A stretch of DNA of 14,906 nucleotides from Methylomonas sp. GTDB lineage: Bacteria; Pseudomonadota; Gammaproteobacteria; Methylococcales; Methylomonadaceae. Positions 7,005-14,709 of the stretch are shown here, piece after piece. The DNA lies in the NCBI GenBank assembly GCA_026988195.1, contig JALSLS010000280.1:1-14906 (forward strand), given 5' to 3'. Each line of letters opens with the position of its first letter. Positions within the stretch are counted from its first letter, which is position 1. The notes under the pieces were generated by a model. The model was not told where the DNA came from and did no database searches. It worked only from the letters and a program-made list of their open reading frames with translations. A program made the position numbers and the translations under genes.

Positions 7005-8111
7005 ATGAAACTTATTATCATAACAATGTTTTTGTCATTACTGAGCTGGCAACCCGTTAATGCTGAGCGTATTAAAGATTTGGCTTCTATAGCTGGCGTA
7101 CGTAGTAACCAATTAGTGGGGTATGGTTTAGTGGTTGGATTAAACTCATCTGGCGATAAAACCAAGTTTACCGGGCAAAGTTTACGAAGCATGTTGGCTC
7201 GATTAGGTTTAACTTTACCACCAGGGATTAACCCAAAATCTAAAAATATTGCAGCGGTTGTATTACATGCTGATTTACCGGCTTTTGCAAAACCAGGTCA
7301 GAAAATTGATGTCACCGCTTCCTCTATCGGTGATGCCAAAAGTTTACGGGGCGGTTCATTATTAATGAGTCCATTAAAAGGGGCCGATGGAAAAATTTAT
7401 GCTATTGCTCAAGGTAATCTAGTGGTTGGAGGCTTAAGTGCTTCTGGACAAGATGGCTCTAAAATTACCGTTAATAATCCTGCAGTTGGACGCATACCCA
7501 ATGGCGCGACAGTCGAGCGGGGGGTACCTAGTCCATTTGGAAAGGGTAACTCATTAGTTTTTAACTTGCATAACTCAGATTTTACGACTGCTAACCGTAT
7601 GGTTGAGGCGATCAATAATATTCTGGGGCCTCAAACAGCAAGAGCTTTAGATGCCACTTCAGTAAAAGTGAGTGCCCCATTAGACCCGTCTCAGCGGGTT
7701 ATGTTTGCCTCTATGGTAGAAAATATGATGGTTACTCCAGATGATGCACCAGCGAGAATTATTATCAATTCTCGGTCAGGAACGGTTGTTATCAATGGCA
7801 AAGTACGGGTGCAGCCTACAGCGGTGTCTCATGGGAGTTTAACGGTCACTATTAGTGAAAATCCACAGGTCAGTCAACCAAATGCATTAGCAGGAGGAAA
7901 TACAGTTGTGGTTCCTCAGTCTGAAATTAGGGTTGAAGAAGGTGGCTTAGATAAACAGGGGAATCATATGTTTGTGTTTAACCCCGGGGTTACGCTTGAT
8001 GAGATTGTTAAAGCGGTGAATAAAGTTGGCGCTGGCCCAAGTGATTTAGTGGCTATTTTAGAGGCTCTTAAATCAGCGGGTGCATTAAGAGCTGAGCTTA
8101 TTGTTATTTAG
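7005..8111 (+). CDS. flgI: Flagellar P-ring protein FlgI
   Basis: FlgI assembles the P ring in the periplasm at the peptidoglycan layer, around the rod. It is exported by Sec: residues 1-20 (MKLIIITMFLSLLSWQPVNA) form a signal peptide, with likely cleavage before ERIKDLASIAGVRSNQLVGY. That mature N-terminus, with LVGYGLVVGL, is diagnostic, as are RGGSLLMSPLKGADG and the C-terminal GAGPSDLVAILEALKSAGAL. The 368-residue length equals the family norm (E. coli 365). The Shine-Dalgarno is AGGCGG, 8 nt before the ATG. The gene sits beside flgH, the usual ring pair. Confidence 0.98.
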   Translation: MKLIIITMFLSLLSWQPVNAERIKDLASIAGVRSNQLVGYGLVVGLNSSGDKTKFTGQSLRSMLARLGLTLPPGINPKSKNIAAVVLHADLPAFAKPGQKIDVTASSIGDAKSLRGGSLLMSPLKGADGKIYAIAQGNLVVGGLSASGQDGSKITVNNPAVGRIPNGATVERGVPSPFGKGNSLVFNLHNSDFTTANRMVEAINNILGPQTARALDATSVKVSAPLDPSQRVMFASMVENMMVTPDDAPARIIINSRSGTVVINGKVRVQPTAVSHGSLTVTISENPQVSQPNALAGGNTVVVPQSEIRVEEGGLDKQGNHMFVFNPGVTLDEIVKAVNKVGAGPSDLVAILEALKSAGALRAELIVI

Positions 8112-8120
8112 GTAAATGCT

Positions 8121-9038
8121 ATGTTAAATATTGATGATACGGCTGTTTATACAGACTTTAATGCTTTAGCCAAGTTAAAAAATGAGGCGAAAGAAAAAAC
8201 ACCTAATGCGATTAAAGATGTAGCAAAGCAGTTTGAATCTGTATTTGTTGGGATGATGTTAAAAAGCATGCGGCAAGCAAAATTGGCTGACGGTATTTTA
8301 GATAATAGCCAAAGTGATTTTTACAGAGATATGTATGACCAGCAATTATCAATACATTTATCAGGTGAGAATGGTATGGGGTTGGCCGAAGTGATTGAGA
8401 GGCAGTTAAGCCCAGACCAATCTATTGCTATTAGCAAAGAACAAAGCATTGCTGATTATGAAAGGCGCAATTTAATGATCAAAGCGGCAAAAAATAGCCG
8501 TGAGCAACCAAGCATTATGCCAATGTTGGACTCTTTATCAACGCAGAGTATTAACTCTGTATCAGATTTTGTTAATCAACTACGTCCCTATGCTGAGCAA
8601 GCGGCTAAAAAATTAGGCGTTGATGCAAATATCTTGTTGGCTCAATCAGCTTTGGAGACAGGCTGGGGTAAATCTATTATCAAATCTAAAGAGGGTAACA
8701 GCAGTCATAATTTATTTAATATCAAGGCTGATAGGGCTTGGCAGGGGGCTAAAACTGCCATTGAGACGCTAGAGTATAAAGATGGCATTTCTAAAAAAGA
8801 AATGGCGGGATTTAGGTCTTATGAATCTTACCAGGAAAGCTTTGAGGATTATGTTGATTTTATAAAAACCAACCCACGATATAAGACTGCCATAAAAATG
8901 GCAGGAAAAGCGGAACGATATATGCATGAATTACAACAAGCAGGCTATGCAACTGATCCAAACTATGCAGATAAGGTTATCAGAATTTATAACAGTACGG
9001 CAATCTCTCAAGGTTCCGATACATTGGCTCAAAAATAG
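8121..9038 (+). CDS. flgJ: Rod cap and peptidoglycan hydrolase FlgJ
   Basis: FlgJ caps the growing rod and opens the peptidoglycan for it. It has two domains. The N-terminal rod-cap domain (about residues 25-100) has the motif VAKQFESVFVGMMLKSMRQA. The C-terminal glucosaminidase domain (about 150-300) has PYAEQAAKKLGVDANILLAQ, then the catalytic-type glutamate E179 in ALETGWGKS, followed by HNLFNIKAD and FRSYESYQESFEDYV. Length 305 compares with 313 in E. coli. Initiation is weakly marked: AGGT overlaps the flgI stop, so coupling to flgI is likely. The fused enzyme domain fits a gammaproteobacterial FlgJ. Confidence 0.97.
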   Translation: MLNIDDTAVYTDFNALAKLKNEAKEKTPNAIKDVAKQFESVFVGMMLKSMRQAKLADGILDNSQSDFYRDMYDQQLSIHLSGENGMGLAEVIERQLSPDQSIAISKEQSIADYERRNLMIKAAKNSREQPSIMPMLDSLSTQSINSVSDFVNQLRPYAEQAAKKLGVDANILLAQSALETGWGKSIIKSKEGNSSHNLFNIKADRAWQGAKTAIETLEYKDGISKKEMAGFRSYESYQESFEDYVDFIKTNPRYKTAIKMAGKAERYMHELQQAGYATDPNYADKVIRIYNSTAISQGSDTLAQK

Positions 9039-9070
9039 CAACTGCAGATAATGCATAAGGAGAAATAATA

Positions 9071-10798
9071 ATGGCAAGTGGTATGTTAGGAACAGCGATT
9101 ACGGGGCTTAAGGCTTTTCAGCGTTCGTTGGAAACTACAAGTCAGAATATTTCAAATGTAAATACGGAGGGGTATAGTCGCCAAAGGGTTGATCTTGCAA
9201 CTAAAGATGAACAAATGATCAGTGTTGGTTATTTAGGAACCGGTGTCAATGTAACTAATATCACTCGAAGCTATGATCAGTTTATTACCACGCAATTACG
9301 TTCAAGTACTGCTGCTTTTGGAGATGTGGATAAATATAGCACACTAGCTTCACAAGTTGATGATATTGTGGCTGACCCTACTGTTGGAATGGAACCTGCA
9401 ATAAAAAACTTTTTTAATGCGGTGAATGATGCCACAGATGACCCTTCATCAATCCCAGCAAGGCAGGTTATGATTTCTGAAACAGAAATTCTGACCAGTC
9501 GGTTTGATACCATGAACTCTAGATTTGGTCAGATTCGCGAGCAAATTAACACTGATATGGTAGTGATGGCTGACGAAATTAGCTCATTAGCCCAATCAAT
9601 TGCCAACTTGAATGTGCAAATTGCAAATGCACAAGGTCAGACCAATGGTGACCAGCAGCCTAATGGACTGCTAGATAAGCGAGATACTACCTTAAATAAA
9701 CTAGCTGAGTTAGTTGATATTTCAGTCGTGCCTAGTAACAGTAATATGGTTAATGTTTTTATGGGACAGGGGCAAGTCCTCGTGCTGGATACTAATGCCA
9801 ATTCTGTTATTACTAAACCTACTGTATTTGACTCATCAAAATTAGATGTTTTTATCAAAACACCCTCTGGTACAGAAGGACTTGTTACGCGACAGATTTC
9901 AGGTGGGGAATTAGCGGGAACTATAAGGTTTAGGGATGAAATATTAGATCCTGCTCAGCAACGTTTAGGTAGCGTGGCTGCTAGTATTGCCATGGAGTTT
10001 AATAATATCCATGAAACAGGGTTTGACCTTGATGGTAATGCCGGTGAATTATTTTTTAAAGGTCAGGGTATGGGAGTTGATCCTATTCCTGTCTCAGCAA
10101 ATACCACAAACTCAGCGCTATCATCAGTCACCGTGATGTTTGATAAGAATAACATTGAAAATATTGATTTTAGTGACTATCAGCTAGAGGTGGGCACGGG
10201 ACCTAGCTACACATTAACGCGGATAACCGATAATAGCAGGTTAACACTCACTGATTCGGGAGGGGGGGGGTTAGTTGCAACATCACCTGCAACACTACCT
10301 GGTATTACTATTAACTCAGCTAATTTAACGGCAGGAGACTCTTTTTTAATAAGGCCTACGTTTACAGCTGCGAGTACTATACAGCAAAATATAACAGACC
10401 CAAGAAAAGTGGCTTTAGCCACTAATATCGCAACAGATAGTAATAACGTTGACTATGTTATTAACGGCCCTATGCCTGGGGATAACAGGAATGGGCTACT
10501 GTTAGCAGGATTAGAAAATAAACAAGGTATGCTGGGAGGGACTGCTTCATTTCAAGGCGGTTATGGTTTAGTGGTTTCTGAAGTGGGAGTGCTAACCAGT
10601 TCAGCAAAAATAGCATCAGCAGCGCAGGAAACTTTATTGAATAATGCTAAAGATTCTTGGGGAAATATATCCGGTGTTAATTTGGATGAAGAGGCGGCTA
10701 ATTTAATTAAGTTTCAACAGTCCTATCAAGCAGCAGCTCAAATGGTTTCAGTTAGTAATGCTTTGTTTGATTCCTTGCTTGGCGCGGTTAGGGGGTAG
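9071..10798 (+). CDS. flgK: Hook-filament junction protein FlgK (HAP1)
   Basis: FlgK is the first junction protein; it replaces the FlgD cap on the finished hook. The 575-residue length is normal (E. coli 547). The N-terminus has TTSQNISNVNTEGYSRQRV (residues 22-40), the HAP1 form of the axial signature, and the C-terminus has GVNLDEEAANLIKFQQSYQAAAQMVS. The Shine-Dalgarno AAGGAGA precedes the ATG. A G9 run (10262-10270) encodes Gly residues of DSGGGGL near residues 395-401, in the variable middle domain. flgL starts 3 nt after the stop. Confidence 0.97.
   Translation: MASGMLGTAITGLKAFQRSLETTSQNISNVNTEGYSRQRVDLATKDEQMISVGYLGTGVNVTNITRSYDQFITTQLRSSTAAFGDVDKYSTLASQVDDIVADPTVGMEPAIKNFFNAVNDATDDPSSIPARQVMISETEILTSRFDTMNSRFGQIREQINTDMVVMADEISSLAQSIANLNVQIANAQGQTNGDQQPNGLLDKRDTTLNKLAELVDISVVPSNSNMVNVFMGQGQVLVLDTNANSVITKPTVFDSSKLDVFIKTPSGTEGLVTRQISGGELAGTIRFRDEILDPAQQRLGSVAASIAMEFNNIHETGFDLDGNAGELFFKGQGMGVDPIPVSANTTNSALSSVTVMFDKNNIENIDFSDYQLEVGTGPSYTLTRITDNSRLTLTDSGGGGLVATSPATLPGITINSANLTAGDSFLIRPTFTAASTIQQNITDPRKVALATNIATDSNNVDYVINGPMPGDNRNGLLLAGLENKQGMLGGTASFQGGYGLVVSEVGVLTSSAKIASAAQETLLNNAKDSWGNISGVNLDEEAANLIKFQQSYQAAAQMVSVSNALFDSLLGAVRG
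10262..10270 (+). repeat. G9 homopolymer in flgK
   Basis: Nine G bases form three GGG codons and follow GGGA, so 12 of 13 bases (10258-10270) are G. It encodes Gly 397-400. The frame is intact as given. A one-base slip would remove the C-terminal FlgK helix needed for assembly. Confidence 0.8.
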
Positions 10799-10801
10799 AT
10801 T

Positions 10802-12766
10802 ATGAGAATTTCAACATCATGGGCTCAGCAATTAGGCGTTAACGCCATGAATGCCCAGCAGGTAAAAATGTCTAAAACCCAAATGCAAATGTCATCTGGG
10901 CTAAAAGTTTTAACACCAAGTGATGACCCTGCAGCAGCAGTAAGGACATTAAGTCTACAAGAATCAATAGATAAGACATTACAGTATCAAGATAATATTG
11001 CAATGACTCGCTCACGTTTGAGCATAGAAGAAGGTAGTTTACAAACGTCAGAAAACATTTTATTTAGAGCGAAAGAATTAACGGTTCAAGCGTTAAATTC
11101 AACACTGACGCTTCAAGATCGTGACGCTATTAAGTCAGAGATAGATCAGTTATTACAACAAATGGTTGGGGTGGCTAATACTAAAAATGCCAATGGTGAG
11201 TATATTTTTTCTGGGGATTTATCAACTACTCCGGCTGTTGCCTGGAGTGCTGAGGTAGGGTCTTATGTCTATCAAGGTGGAATTAACCAAAGAGCTTTAG
11301 ATATTGCACCCGAGCGAAGAGTGGCTGATGGTGACTTGGGCTCTAATGTTTTTAGTAATATTTCTTCTGTTAGTCAGGAAGCTAACGCGGCCATAGATGG
11401 GGCTGAGTTAAATCAACGTAGTGTATTTGATACTTTACAATCGTTATCAAATGCCTTGTCTCAGAAGTATGAAGTGCCAGAGGCTGTGATTACAGGTGAT
11501 AGGTTTGTTCGTTTTGGGGCAAAATACCAGGCAACACCGACAACTTTTGATTTAAGCAGTGACAAAGGCCGAACATTAACAGCAAGCAGTGTAACTTTTC
11601 CTCTAAATTATGATCTGGGGACAGGAGGAACCAATGCAGATTTCAATATCATTGTCGATGGGGATATTGCTGATCCAGTCAGCATTACTTTAGCTAAGGA
11701 TTATGCAACACAGGCAGAGTTACTGGAAGATATTGCATTACAAATTTCACTAAGCTCCTCTGCACACAAAGACTTAGTTCAGGTTGACCCTGCAGCAGAC
11801 CCTATTCAGTTTAAGACCAGTAGTACAGCAGCCAGTCCAACACTGGAAATGGTTGCAACAGGGGGGGTATTAACTGATTTTACAGCTGTTGCAGGGTTAA
11901 CGGGGGTGGTAGCTCAACCAGTGACGGTGACACTGAATGACGACTATGCTGATTTAGATGCTGTTGTTTCAGCTATTAACTCAAACGTAGGGTTGGCAGC
12001 AATAGGGGTAGAAGCACGTAATAATGGCAATAAAATTGAATTTATTTCTACTACTGAAGGAAAAGATTCTTCTATTTCAATTTATGATAAAAGTCCTGTT
12101 GTTGGGGGATTTTTAACGGATTTTGGCTTTAGTAGCAAGGAAACAGGGAATGGGGTTGATTTAGGCGGCTCTATTACCGGAACCAAAATCTCAACCGTGT
12201 ATGACTACACAAGCTCTCCCAGTTCTTTTGAATTAAACGATGAGGCTGGTAATAAGCAGGTCATTACACTGGATGGTAATTATGGGAGTCATCAAGCTGT
12301 TATAAAAGCAATCAACAAACAGATTATCGGCTCAGCTATTGAAGGTAAGATAGAAGTCGATGCTTTAGCTGACCCGGTTGTTTTCAAGTCAATTAGTTCG
12401 GGTACCTCGGCGGCTGTACAAATTAAACAAATAAGTGGCGATTTTTTAAATAATACAGGTTTTACTTCGGGGGATACAGGGCGTGTTTTTAGCCAAACAG
12501 TCAATGATGTTTTAGCAGATTTAGATGCATCCTTAGATAATTTTCTGCAAGTAAGAACAACCGTGGGTGCAAGAATGCGCGCACTGGATGATCAAGAGTT
12601 TCAAAATGAGAAATTCGTTGTCGATATTAAAACCACGCTTTCTGATGTGCGAGATTTAGATTATGCGGAAGCAATCAGTCGTTTTAATTTAGAACAAACA
12701 GCTTTGCAGGCTGCTCAGCAGGCTTATTCTCGAGTGCAAAATTTATCTTTATTTAATTTTTTATAA
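10802..12766 (+). CDS. flgL: Hook-filament junction protein FlgL (HAP3) with repeated insertion
   Basis: FlgL is the second junction protein, linking FlgK to flagellin. The flagellin-like ends are clear: residues 1-60 contain MSSGLKVLTPSDDPAAAVRT, residues 129-137 NANGEYIFSG, and the last 85 contain LDASLDNFLQVRTTVGARM and AQQAYSRVQNLSLFNFL. The protein has 654 residues against 317 in E. coli. The excess lies between SVFDTLQSLSNAL (207-219) and VNDVLADLDASLD (about 567), which are usually close together. It holds three related modules of about 75 residues (295-368, 374-449, 487-560). The AGGGGGT before the ATG is the ribosome binding site. It is the last gene of the operon. Confidence 0.96.
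   Translation: MRISTSWAQQLGVNAMNAQQVKMSKTQMQMSSGLKVLTPSDDPAAAVRTLSLQESIDKTLQYQDNIAMTRSRLSIEEGSLQTSENILFRAKELTVQALNSTLTLQDRDAIKSEIDQLLQQMVGVANTKNANGEYIFSGDLSTTPAVAWSAEVGSYVYQGGINQRALDIAPERRVADGDLGSNVFSNISSVSQEANAAIDGAELNQRSVFDTLQSLSNALSQKYEVPEAVITGDRFVRFGAKYQATPTTFDLSSDKGRTLTASSVTFPLNYDLGTGGTNADFNIIVDGDIADPVSITLAKDYATQAELLEDIALQISLSSSAHKDLVQVDPAADPIQFKTSSTAASPTLEMVATGGVLTDFTAVAGLTGVVAQPVTVTLNDDYADLDAVVSAINSNVGLAAIGVEARNNGNKIEFISTTEGKDSSISIYDKSPVVGGFLTDFGFSSKETGNGVDLGGSITGTKISTVYDYTSSPSSFELNDEAGNKQVITLDGNYGSHQAVIKAINKQIIGSAIEGKIEVDALADPVVFKSISSGTSAAVQIKQISGDFLNNTGFTSGDTGRVFSQTVNDVLADLDASLDNFLQVRTTVGARMRALDDQEFQNEKFVVDIKTTLSDVRDLDYAEAISRFNLEQTALQAAQQAYSRVQNLSLFNFL
11684..12481 (+). repeat. Three tandem modules coded within flgL
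   Basis: Each module begins ITLAKDYATQAELL, VTLNDDYADLDAVV or ITLDGNYGSHQAVI. Each continues with IQFKTSSTAASP, IEFISTTEGKDS or VVFKSISSGTSA, and ends GGVLTDFTAVAGLTG, GGFLTDFGFSSKETG or GDFLNNTGFTSGDTG. Spacing is 74-76 residues inside each module. The pattern resembles the 'hook IN' type motifs found in flagellin-family middle domains, but I have not verified that assignment. The similarity is clear in protein, not in DNA, so the duplications are old. Confidence 0.75.
11861..11867 (+). repeat. G7 homopolymer in flgL
   Basis: Seven G bases encode Gly354-Gly355 and the first base of Val356, at the GGVLTDF motif of the first internal module. In frame as given. It is the shortest of the three poly-G tracts in the operon and the least likely to be hypermutable. 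Confidence 0.75.
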
Positions 12767-12774
12767 AATATTAA

Positions 12775-12805
12775 GCTAGGGGGATATATAAAATATTCCC
12801 CCAGC
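12775..12805 (+). terminator. Hairpin terminator between convergent genes
   Basis: GCT-A-GGGGGATAT pairs with ATATTCCCCC-AGC across an A/T-rich loop, with single-base bulges. It starts 9 nt after the flgL stop. The minus-strand gene ends 29 nt to the right, so the hairpin probably serves both directions. The plus-strand 3' side is only moderately T-rich (GATATTAGTATTATT); the minus side runs into TTAATATTTTATA. Confidence 0.6.
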
Positions 12806-12833
12806 GATATTAGTATTATTGAACCTTCGTTCC

Positions 12834-13154
12834 TTAAGGGTATATAACCTTAGGCTCAAAGTTTGCTGCTGGGTATTTAGGGTCAAATACTGATTTTTCA
12901 CCCATTGATGCACTTATGCTTGAGGTAGCTGAAGGGTCAATAAAAAGTACGGTGGGTTGGAAATTTGCCGCTGGATAGGCAGAATCAAAAGATGACTTTT
13001 CTGAACTTCCTGCTGATTTTGCAGATTCATCAGCAAAAATGACAGTGGGTTGAAAATTGGTAGCAGGGTATTGGTTATCACCACTGTTAGCAATAGCGGT
13101 AAGAGGAGTAGCGATAATGCCTGCGATTAACAGTCCTAAGATCTTGTTTTTCAT
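12834..13154 (-). CDS. Small exported protein with three YPAxNFxPxV repeats
   Basis: I do not recognise this 106-residue protein. It begins with a clear Sec signal peptide, MKNKILGLLIAGIIATPLTAIA, with an AIA cleavage site at residues 20-22. The mature part, about 84 residues, holds three copies of one motif: YPATNFQPTVIFAD (29-42), YPAANFQPTVLFID (60-73) and YPAANFEPKVIYP (94-106). The linkers before the second and third copies are also alike (SEKSSFD, GEKSVFD). There is no Cys and no further membrane segment, so a soluble periplasmic or secreted protein is likely. The start follows the signal peptide; the ribosome site (GGAAC) is weak. It is convergent with flgL and need not be flagellar. 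Confidence 0.8.
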   Translation of the reverse strand: MKNKILGLLIAGIIATPLTAIANSGDNQYPATNFQPTVIFADESAKSAGSSEKSSFDSAYPAANFQPTVLFIDPSATSSISASMGEKSVFDPKYPAANFEPKVIYP

Positions 13155-13180
13155 TGTTTAATAGTTCCAGTAGTTAAACA
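13155..13180 (-). promoter_or_regulatory. Inverted repeat directly before the repeat-protein gene
   Basis: TGTTTAA (13155-13161) and TTAAACA (13174-13180) are perfect 7-bp arms with a 12-nt spacer. They abut the ATG and enclose the weak ribosome site. It could be an operator or a leader hairpin controlling initiation. A second small palindrome, TGACT-CAATA-AGTCA, lies 20 nt further upstream (13203-13217). I found no convincing -35/-10 pair. Confidence 0.35.
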
Positions 13181-13234
13181 GTATGTGTGAGAATACTTGA
13201 ATTGACTCAATAAGTCAGTAGCAACTCACTCCAT

Positions 13235-13290
13235 AACATGTGTTCTTAAGCCCTCTCCCCACGTGGGATACGGGGCTAAGAGCACATGTT
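13235..13290. repeat. Long inverted repeat
   Basis: AACATGTGTTCTTA at the left pairs with TAAGAGCACATGTT at the right, with one G-U pair. The pairing goes on inside as GCCC against GGGC. There is no coding potential. It may be a small repeat element or a structured RNA end. Confidence 0.5.
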
Positions 13291-13295
13291 ACTTT

Positions 13296-13399
13296 GTAAC
13301 CGTTCAGTCCCCCCTCTTTGGAAAAGAGGGGTTAGGGGAGATTTTATTAGACAAATCCCCCTCAATCCCCCTTTTTCAAAGGGGGAGGTGAACGGTTAC
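13296..13399. repeat. Nested palindromic element
   Basis: The outer arms GTAACCGTTCA (13296-13306) and TGAACGGTTAC (13389-13399) are perfect over 11 bp. Inside are two further hairpins: CCCCTCTTT/AAAGAGGGG (13311-13331) and CCCCCTTT/AAAGGGGG (13367-13385). The C-rich and G-rich tracts can also pair with each other in other ways. The build suggests a non-coding mobile palindromic element; no target duplication is evident. Confidence 0.55.
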
Positions 13400-13619
13400 G
13401 TTACTTTTTATAGGATGAGTAGTTACCTTAAAGTATATTAATAGGGACATCCAATAACTAAGTATCGTGTATTTTTTTTGACTCTGCAACTCTTTTAATC
13501 AGAGAGGGGTAACTTTTTATTTTTGGTTTTTTAGTACCTACCCATACAGTCGCCCTTCTGGTCGATATGACAATGCGATCTTCTCAAGCTATGGTTTATT
13601 AACAAGTATGAATAGGTAT
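13400..13619. other. Non-coding stretch
   Basis: I find no gene here. A T8 run (13472-13479) and a weak CTCTG/CAGAG hairpin (about 13482-13505) are present. On the minus strand a frame without a start codon reads EDRIVISTRRATVWVGTKKP and on to SKKIHDT before a stop; it could be chance or a gene remnant. No clear terminator for the ATPase gene ending at 13620 is visible. Confidence 0.4.
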
Positions 13620-14546
13620 TTATGCTGCTGTACTTATGATGTTTTTAGGGTATTGCCTGATAGTTATATCGGTTTTGTTTAATTCTGATGTTTTGATTTT
13701 AGAATCAGCAGTAAGCTGTGAGTGGGCAGAGTTTATTGGTGGTAAGTTTTGAGCTGTGTTTTCTAAAAAGCAAAACTCAGTTGCTACAGAGACAGTTTCC
13801 TTGGTAATAATGCCTTGCTTATCAAGACTGGCTTGGAATAGACTCACGCTACAGAGGGTATTAATAACCCATGGAATACCTTTAGAAAGGTTGACTATAG
13901 ACTGAACCGCTCCACTGTCAAATAGTGTGCCTTTAGAGTATTCTGCACATGACAAACGGTGATTTATATAGTCTATTGTTTCATCTTTTTCAAAAGGCTT
14001 TAATAAAAACTGTTTTATAAATAGGGCTGGTGAATGAGTCTCTGCGGTTAGGTTTTTGATCTGTTTTTGTAATTTTTCTTGCCCAGTTAAAATTAACAAT
14101 GTAGGTTGGTTAGTGCTATTTCTCTGTGAAACTTTTTCTAAAATATTATTTAGAAATTGACTGTTAAAATTATTGGCATTATCTAAAATAAAAACAGATT
14201 TGTTATGCGGGGATGTCGTGTCGAGCGAACAGCTATCAGAAAAAGTTTTCATAATCAGAGCCATATGATTAGGCTCTGATGCTGACAACTGAAGGGAAGA
14301 GCTGGGGTTTAAATGCTTAAAAAATATTTCAGTCTCTTGGTTTTTATATTTTTCAATCAGGGCTTTAATTAAAGATGATTTTCCTACCCCAATAGAACCA
14401 ATAAGTGCAAACACACCCTTTGAGTTATTAACTTCTTTTGATAGTAACTCAAGCACTAGGCGGTGACTAGTGGGTAGAAAAACACTTTTCTCAGGGTGAG
14501 CCTGACTAAAAGGGTTTGACTGAAGTTGAAAAAAAGGACTATACAT
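13620..14546 (-). CDS. ExeA/MshM-type AAA ATPase, possibly catalytically altered
   Basis: The product is a 308-residue P-loop ATPase of the family that includes ExeA (type II secretion) and MshM (MSHA pilus). The family opening MYSPFFQLQSNPFSQAHP is present. Walker A is GSIGVGKS (residues 50-57). Walker B is SVFILDNAN: the aspartate D122 is present, but the usual next glutamate (DEA) is Asn123. The sensor region LLILTGQEKL (150-159) and YINHRLSCAEYS (193-204) are typical. The SKGIPWVIN segment (221-229) has Trp where relatives have Arg (GIPR). No membrane segment or peptidoglycan-binding domain follows; the last 45 residues are polar. Its substrate is unknown, and the adjacent genes do not settle it. 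The ribosome site AAGGA precedes the ATG. Confidence 0.85.
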   Translation of the reverse strand: MYSPFFQLQSNPFSQAHPEKSVFLPTSHRLVLELLSKEVNNSKGVFALIGSIGVGKSSLIKALIEKYKNQETEIFFKHLNPSSSLQLSASEPNHMALIMKTFSDSCSLDTTSPHNKSVFILDNANNFNSQFLNNILEKVSQRNSTNQPTLLILTGQEKLQKQIKNLTAETHSPALFIKQFLLKPFEKDETIDYINHRLSCAEYSKGTLFDSGAVQSIVNLSKGIPWVINTLCSVSLFQASLDKQGIITKETVSVATEFCFLENTAQNLPPINSAHSQLTADSKIKTSELNKTDITIRQYPKNIISTAA

Positions 14547-14660
14547 TTTGTAGGTATTCCTTGAAGTAATCTAAATACGTAATTGCTTTCTAATGAAGAG
14601 TGAAAATAAGTAATTTTTGCTTAAGAACGTGCAGGTAATAATTTGATCAACTTGAAAGTA
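14547..14660. other. Upstream region of the ATPase gene
   Basis: This A/T-rich stretch must hold the leader of the minus-strand ATPase gene. Only the ribosome site is clear (AAGGA on the minus strand, just before the ATG at 14546). I could not assign a convincing promoter. Confidence 0.35.
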
Positions 14661-14701
14661 AGGCTTTAGCCTCGTACGATCCAATGCGGGACTAAAGTCC
14701 C
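14661..14701. repeat. Paired small hairpins
   Basis: AGGC-TTTA-GCCT (14661-14672) and GGGACTAAAGTCCC (14688-14701) are two short perfect hairpins 15 nt apart. They share a TTTAG/CTAAA core, like two halves of a repetitive extragenic element. There is no T-run after either on the minus strand. Confidence 0.45.
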
Positions 14702-14709
14702 TCTTCCAG

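Noticed and set aside
13482..13525. Terminator hairpin CTCTG/CAGAG followed by T-rich sequence
   Set aside because: The stem is only 5 bp with a long spacer, and no plus-strand gene lies just upstream.
13450..13600. Minus-strand frame reading ISTRRATVWVGTKKP and ending SKKIHDT
   Set aside because: It has no start codon, a stop just upstream and many A-run lysines. Chance or an unrecognisable remnant is more likely than a gene.
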